64,000 nucleotides of DNA from CAXWPM01 sp965206125. Its GTDB lineage: Bacteria > Acidobacteriota > Terriglobia > 20CM-2-55-15. The translations under genes were made by a program, and so were the position numbers. The DNA lies in contig CBDBIN010000032.1 of assembly GCA_965206125.1 (NCBI GenBank), forward strand, positions 86,390-150,389. The letters run 5' to 3'. A model generated the notes under the pieces. That model made no database searches. It was not told the DNA's origin and was given only the letters and a program-made list of their open reading frames with translations. Shown here piece after piece: positions 60,930 through 64,000 of the stretch (position 1 is its first letter; every line of letters starts with the position of its first letter).

Positions 60930-63176
60930 TCAGGGAGTGCTCTCGTCAGCTGTGAAATGCTCGGCAAACCAGTCGAACATGCGTTGCCAGTGATCGACGA
61001 AGTCCTCGGACGTGCTGGCGCGCCCGGCGCCGTGCCCGCCGCTGGTGTAGTGCACCCATACCACCTCTTTCCCCAGGCGGCGCAAGGCGTAGTACATCTC
61101 CCGCTGGTTGGTGGCCGGAACGTTCCAGTCGCCTTCACCCGAGAGCATGAGCAGGGGCGTTTCGATTCTGTCGGCGAACATCACCGCGGAGTGCTCGATG
61201 TACTTTTGCGGCTGCTCCCACAACGTCGCACCGATGCGGTCCTGGCCGACCTCGGCCGCCGCGTAGTTGCGCGTCGTGATCTTCGGTGAGTCACCGAGAA
61301 ACGAAACCATATTTACCTTCCCCGACACGTTTGCCGCGGCGGCGAAGCGGTCGGTTTGGGTGATGAGCAGATTCGCGGCGTAACCGCCGTAGCTCTGTCC
61401 GTATACGCCGACCTTTTCTTCGTTCACGAGGCCGCGTTCGATGAGCTTGTTGACGGCGCTGGGCACCGCCTTGAGCCACGCCTCGCCGGGGTAGCCCTCT
61501 TCGAACTCCACCGACGGACGGAAGCCGAACCAGCCCTGGGCGGTGATCAGGTTCATGTTTTCGTTGTAGCCGTTGTCGAAGAACTGCTCGTAGATCTCAG
61601 CGACCAGCGGGTAGGTACGGCCCTCTTCGTAATCGGCCGGGTAATAGAGGATGCCGTAGAGCGTGTTGCCGTCAAGGTCGAGGTAGTCGACGAGCTCGGT
61701 GCGGGCAAGCGCGACGTCCGCAAGGTCGGGATTCGAGGAAGTCAGTGCCCTCGGCGCTGCGTGGTCGTGACCGGTGACCCAGATCTCGTTGGGGCGGTCA
61801 CCGTCGGACATCGTGTAGACGATCGTGTTGCCGTCATCGGAGATGTTCCACGAGCCGTAGAGGGCCTCATCGAGCAACAGCGTGTCGATTTCACCGGATT
61901 CGACATCGAGGCGCTTCAAGCCGCGCTCCCAATGATCGTGCGCCGAGTAGCTGAAGAAAAGGTAGCGCCCATCTTCGCTCCACGCACGCACACTGCGACG
62001 GGGGCGGGCATCCTCGTCTTCTTCGAGCACGAGCAGGTCCCGAATCGTGTCGGTCTCGAGATCCAGAAGATGCCAGCCCTCCTCGGTCGTGAGCAGGAGC
62101 TGGGTACCCGAGGAGTTCCAGCGGTTGACAGAGAACTGGGGTTCCAGATCGCCGCGATCCGGCTCCGACTCTACCTCCGCCGTTTCGGCTTCATCGTCCT
62201 CCTTGGGAGCGCGATGCGCCTCGGTAACGTCCACCCCTTCTTCTTCGTCGAGATGCTGCACGAATACGGAGCCGTCTTCGCTGTAAGCGAAGGCATCGCG
62301 CGCCTCCGTCCACGACACGTTGATGCGCTCTTCACCGGGACCACGGAGCGACGCGGGCTCGCCACCGTCCAGGGCGAGCATGAGAAGCTCGTAGTCGCTG
62401 CCATCGCGGCGCGTGTACGACGTCTTGGTGCGGGTCGTCGTGGAGTAGGTGATGTAGGCGCCGTCCTCGGAGAAGCCCACGCCCCGCGGCGTTCGATCAC
62501 TCAGGATTTCGCGCACCGTGCCATCGGCCACGGACACCAAGGCTGTGACCTGCTGGTCGGCGATGTTGCGGACGCGATCCCAGGCCAGGAAGTCGTTGCG
62601 CGAGTCCTGCACGATGACCGCCGCCGCGGTGAGGGCGACAAACGCCCGGCTTGCCCTGTCCGCCCAACCATCGGGGCGCAGTCCGATGAGAATCGTGGTG
62701 CCGTCGGGCGACCACTCCAGCAACGACGACGACGCGATTTCCTTGTCGGTGTTCACCGCCACGGCTGTCGTATTTCCCGAAGCCGCATCGAAGATGCGCA
62801 GTGTGTAGCTGTCGTTTTCGACCATGAAGTAACCGAGGCGCATGCCGTCCGGCGACCAGGCGAATCCTCGGATCCGCGCCGGCTCCTCGTGCACCCACGT
62901 TTGATCACCTGAACGAGTGTCGATGACCATCAAGCGGGTCGAGACCGGCGAGATGTACGTCGGATCGCCGTATCGCTCGTGGTCGACGTCCGTGCGCTCG
63001 CGCCGCGTTTGCACCGTTGCGGCAACGCGGCTGCCGTCGTCGGCGACCGCCGCGATCCGCGCGGTCCGCACGTCGAGGGCGATCTCCGGGCTGAGGGAGC
63101 GCATCTGCTGGGCGCCCGACTGGGCAGAAAGCAGGGTGAACACGAAAACCAGGAGGAAAGTACGTCGGTAGTTCAT
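60930..63176 (-). CDS. S9-family prolyl oligopeptidase-like peptidase
   Basis: About 748 residues with a signal peptide (YRRTFLLVFVFTLLSAQS). Residues 25-480 form a beta-propeller (IRGFAWSPDGMRLGYFMVEN, LLEWSPDGTTILIGL, with an acidic insert DDEAETAEVESEPDRG). The hydrolase domain has the nucleophile elbow GVYGQSYGGYAANLL, the acid in LSGEGDWNVPATNQREMY and the His in TSGGHGAGR. These define the DPP IV/acylaminoacyl-peptidase branch. The second of two ATGs (63176) is best spaced from AAGGAG. It probably acts in the periplasm on peptides. Confidence 0.92.
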   Translation of the reverse strand: MNYRRTFLLVFVFTLLSAQSGAQQMRSLSPEIALDVRTARIAAVADDGSRVAATVQTRRERTDVDHERYGDPTYISPVSTRLMVIDTRSGDQTWVHEEPARIRGFAWSPDGMRLGYFMVENDSYTLRIFDAASGNTTAVAVNTDKEIASSSLLEWSPDGTTILIGLRPDGWADRASRAFVALTAAAVIVQDSRNDFLAWDRVRNIADQQVTALVSVADGTVREILSDRTPRGVGFSEDGAYITYSTTTRTKTSYTRRDGSDYELLMLALDGGEPASLRGPGEERINVSWTEARDAFAYSEDGSVFVQHLDEEEGVDVTEAHRAPKEDDEAETAEVESEPDRGDLEPQFSVNRWNSSGTQLLLTTEEGWHLLDLETDTIRDLLVLEEDEDARPRRSVRAWSEDGRYLFFSYSAHDHWERGLKRLDVESGEIDTLLLDEALYGSWNISDDGNTIVYTMSDGDRPNEIWVTGHDHAAPRALTSSNPDLADVALARTELVDYLDLDGNTLYGILYYPADYEEGRTYPLVAEIYEQFFDNGYNENMNLITAQGWFGFRPSVEFEEGYPGEAWLKAVPSAVNKLIERGLVNEEKVGVYGQSYGGYAANLLITQTDRFAAAANVSGKVNMVSFLGDSPKITTRNYAAAEVGQDRIGATLWEQPQKYIEHSAVMFADRIETPLLMLSGEGDWNVPATNQREMYYALRRLGKEVVWVHYTSGGHGAGRASTSEDFVDHWQRMFDWFAEHFTADESTP

Positions 63177-63330
63177 CATTGGCTCCTTCGCTTTGAATCT
63201 CTCGAGAGAAAGAAACGCCAGGCGAGTCTGATGGAGTCCGGACCTTTCAGAGTCACGCCAGCGGATTATAGGCGCATTTCCGGGACGGCCGCCAAGGAAA
63301 ACTACCTTCCGCCGTGCCGGAAACCGTCTT

Positions 63331-63608
63331 CTGTAGGTGCGGTCTATGACCGCACAAATTCTTTCGGCCGGGAGACGTGCGGTCATAGACCGCACCTACA
63401 GCCGGATGAAGACGAATGGAGGGACTCGCCGCGATACCCCTCTTCTGTAGGTGTGGTCTATGACCGCACAAATTCTTTCGGCCGGGAGACGTGCGGTCAT
63501 AGACCGCACCTACAGCCGGATGAAGACGAATGGAGGGACTCGCCGCGATACCCTCTTCTGTAGGGGCGGTCTGTGACCGCCTGTGTGCGCTCATAGAGCG
63601 CACCTACA
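63331..63608. repeat. Three tandem family A repeats, period about 114 bp
   Basis: CTGTAG begins at 63331, 63445 and 63558. The first two units are almost identical, including the spacer CCGGATGAAGACGAATGGAG and GGACTCGCCGCGATACC; the third has a different right arm (TGTGCGCTCATAGAGCGCAC). In the first two the same hairpin sequence appears on both sides of the linker. They fill the leader side of the S9 gene; no other gene lies in 63180-63652. Confidence 0.9.
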
Positions 63609-63652
63609 GTCGGAATTCATCCTTCTCGGAACCACAAGACTGGTTTTTACAC

Positions 63653-63934
63653 CTACCTGATTTCATAGACCCGGATGCTAGCGATGTATGGATTGTCTCG
63701 TGCGATCTTTTCTGCCGCGTCGAGGTCTTCGGCTTCGATGATGTTGTAGCCGGTGATGGACTCCATGCCCCACGGCAAATCCTCGGTTCCACTTTTCGAG
63801 ACTTCCCTCCCATCGCTGAAACCACCCTGGTCGACCTGCTTGTCGGCGATCGACTCGAACCATTTTCCCCAGGCCTCCATGATTTCAGGAGTGGGCTTCT
63901 CGAATCCGAAATGCAGAATCATGAACTTCTTCAT
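63653..63934 (-). CDS. YCII-domain protein
   Basis: A 93-residue ferredoxin-like alpha/beta-barrel protein: KKFMILHFGFEKPTPEIMEA, then SIADKQVDQGGFSDGREVSK, ITGYNIIEAEDLDAAEKIAR and NPYIASIRVYEI. The pattern, with G-x-x(L/F) in the middle and a final 'VYEI' strand, matches YCII/DGPF-related proteins, whose function is mostly unknown. AGGAGAAGCA precedes the ATG. Start and frame look sound. Confidence 0.78.
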   Translation of the reverse strand: MKKFMILHFGFEKPTPEIMEAWGKWFESIADKQVDQGGFSDGREVSKSGTEDLPWGMESITGYNIIEAEDLDAAEKIARDNPYIASIRVYEIR

Positions 63935-64000
63935 TGCTTCTCCTCGGTGGTGGACTCGCTGAGCAGAACGACTCTATACGGTTTTGAGGGCGTCCGCGGG

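Noticed and set aside
63253..63603. A 116-residue frame with repeated VGAVYDRTSPGRKNLCGHRP
   Set aside because: This is translation of the tandem family A repeats; the same peptide words recur wherever repeat A is read.

Overview
The window is high-GC bacterial chromosome, most likely from an Acidobacteriota genome (inference). The pointers are three large FtsX/MacB permeases of the acidobacterial ADOP type, one with a PadR repressor; a DUF1592-DUF1552-ankyrin operon; many exported S9, S41 and M28 peptidases; a PknB-type kinase with a C-terminal propeller; and a DUF5916 protein. No rRNA, phage structural cluster or CRISPR array is present. Many proteins have signal peptides, so much of the window encodes an envelope-facing, peptide-scavenging and signalling lifestyle.

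Layout. 1-5.5 kb: partial 5'-nucleotidase, secreted protein, family-5 uracil-DNA glycosylase, RHH/PIN toxin-antitoxin pair, GNAT, serine beta-lactamase-like hydrolase. 5.5-16 kb: PadR-ADOP pair, frameshifted aspartyl protease divergent from a YtrA-type GntR-ABC operon, a second ADOP permease, an alpha/beta hydrolase. 16-25.1 kb: accessory zone with IS1380, a damaged IS256, and several toxin-antitoxin genes (XRE, HicB-XRE, VapBC, two paralogous ParE-like modules), plus a truncated DUF2293-like gene and a CotH protein. 25.1-28.9 kb: an ADOP pseudogene cut by a decayed three-gene block (DUF429, PD-(D/E)XK-like nuclease, zinc-hook Rad50-like ATPase). 28.9-49.5 kb: DUF1592/DUF1552/ankyrin operon, two-subunit molybdenum hydroxylase, RelE/Phd pair, cytochrome c, DUF5916, degraded HicBA, M28 peptidase with an in-frame stop, PQQ-like propeller and tricorn-like S41 peptidase. 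50.6-55.0 kb: tRNA-Leu(CAA) and a 4.2-kb island bounded by a 57-bp duplication of the tRNA 3' end, holding two damaged contractile-injection spike genes, an unknown gene and IS30. 55-64 kb: repeat array, Tat-exported ICL/PEP-mutase-like protein, Ser/Thr kinase, NHL propeller, S9 peptidase, YCII protein.

The least expected feature is a set of dispersed palindromic repeats. Family A (about 20 whole or partial copies) is a double hairpin of the form CTGTAGgtGCGGTCTATGACCGC ... GCGCTCATAGAGCGCccCTACAG. It lies next to toxin-antitoxin modules, truncated genes (hicA, DUF2293-like, IS256), a leftover molybdenum-hydroxylase 3' end, and a 104-bp tandem array whose unit joins the hairpin to the first codons of a kinase gene. 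Families B (AATAGGGACA...TGTCCCTATT) and C (GGAACC...GCGGTAGCGAC) sit mainly at gene ends.

Several genes carry single frameshifts or stops, some in homopolymers. Without reads, real decay cannot be told from assembly error.
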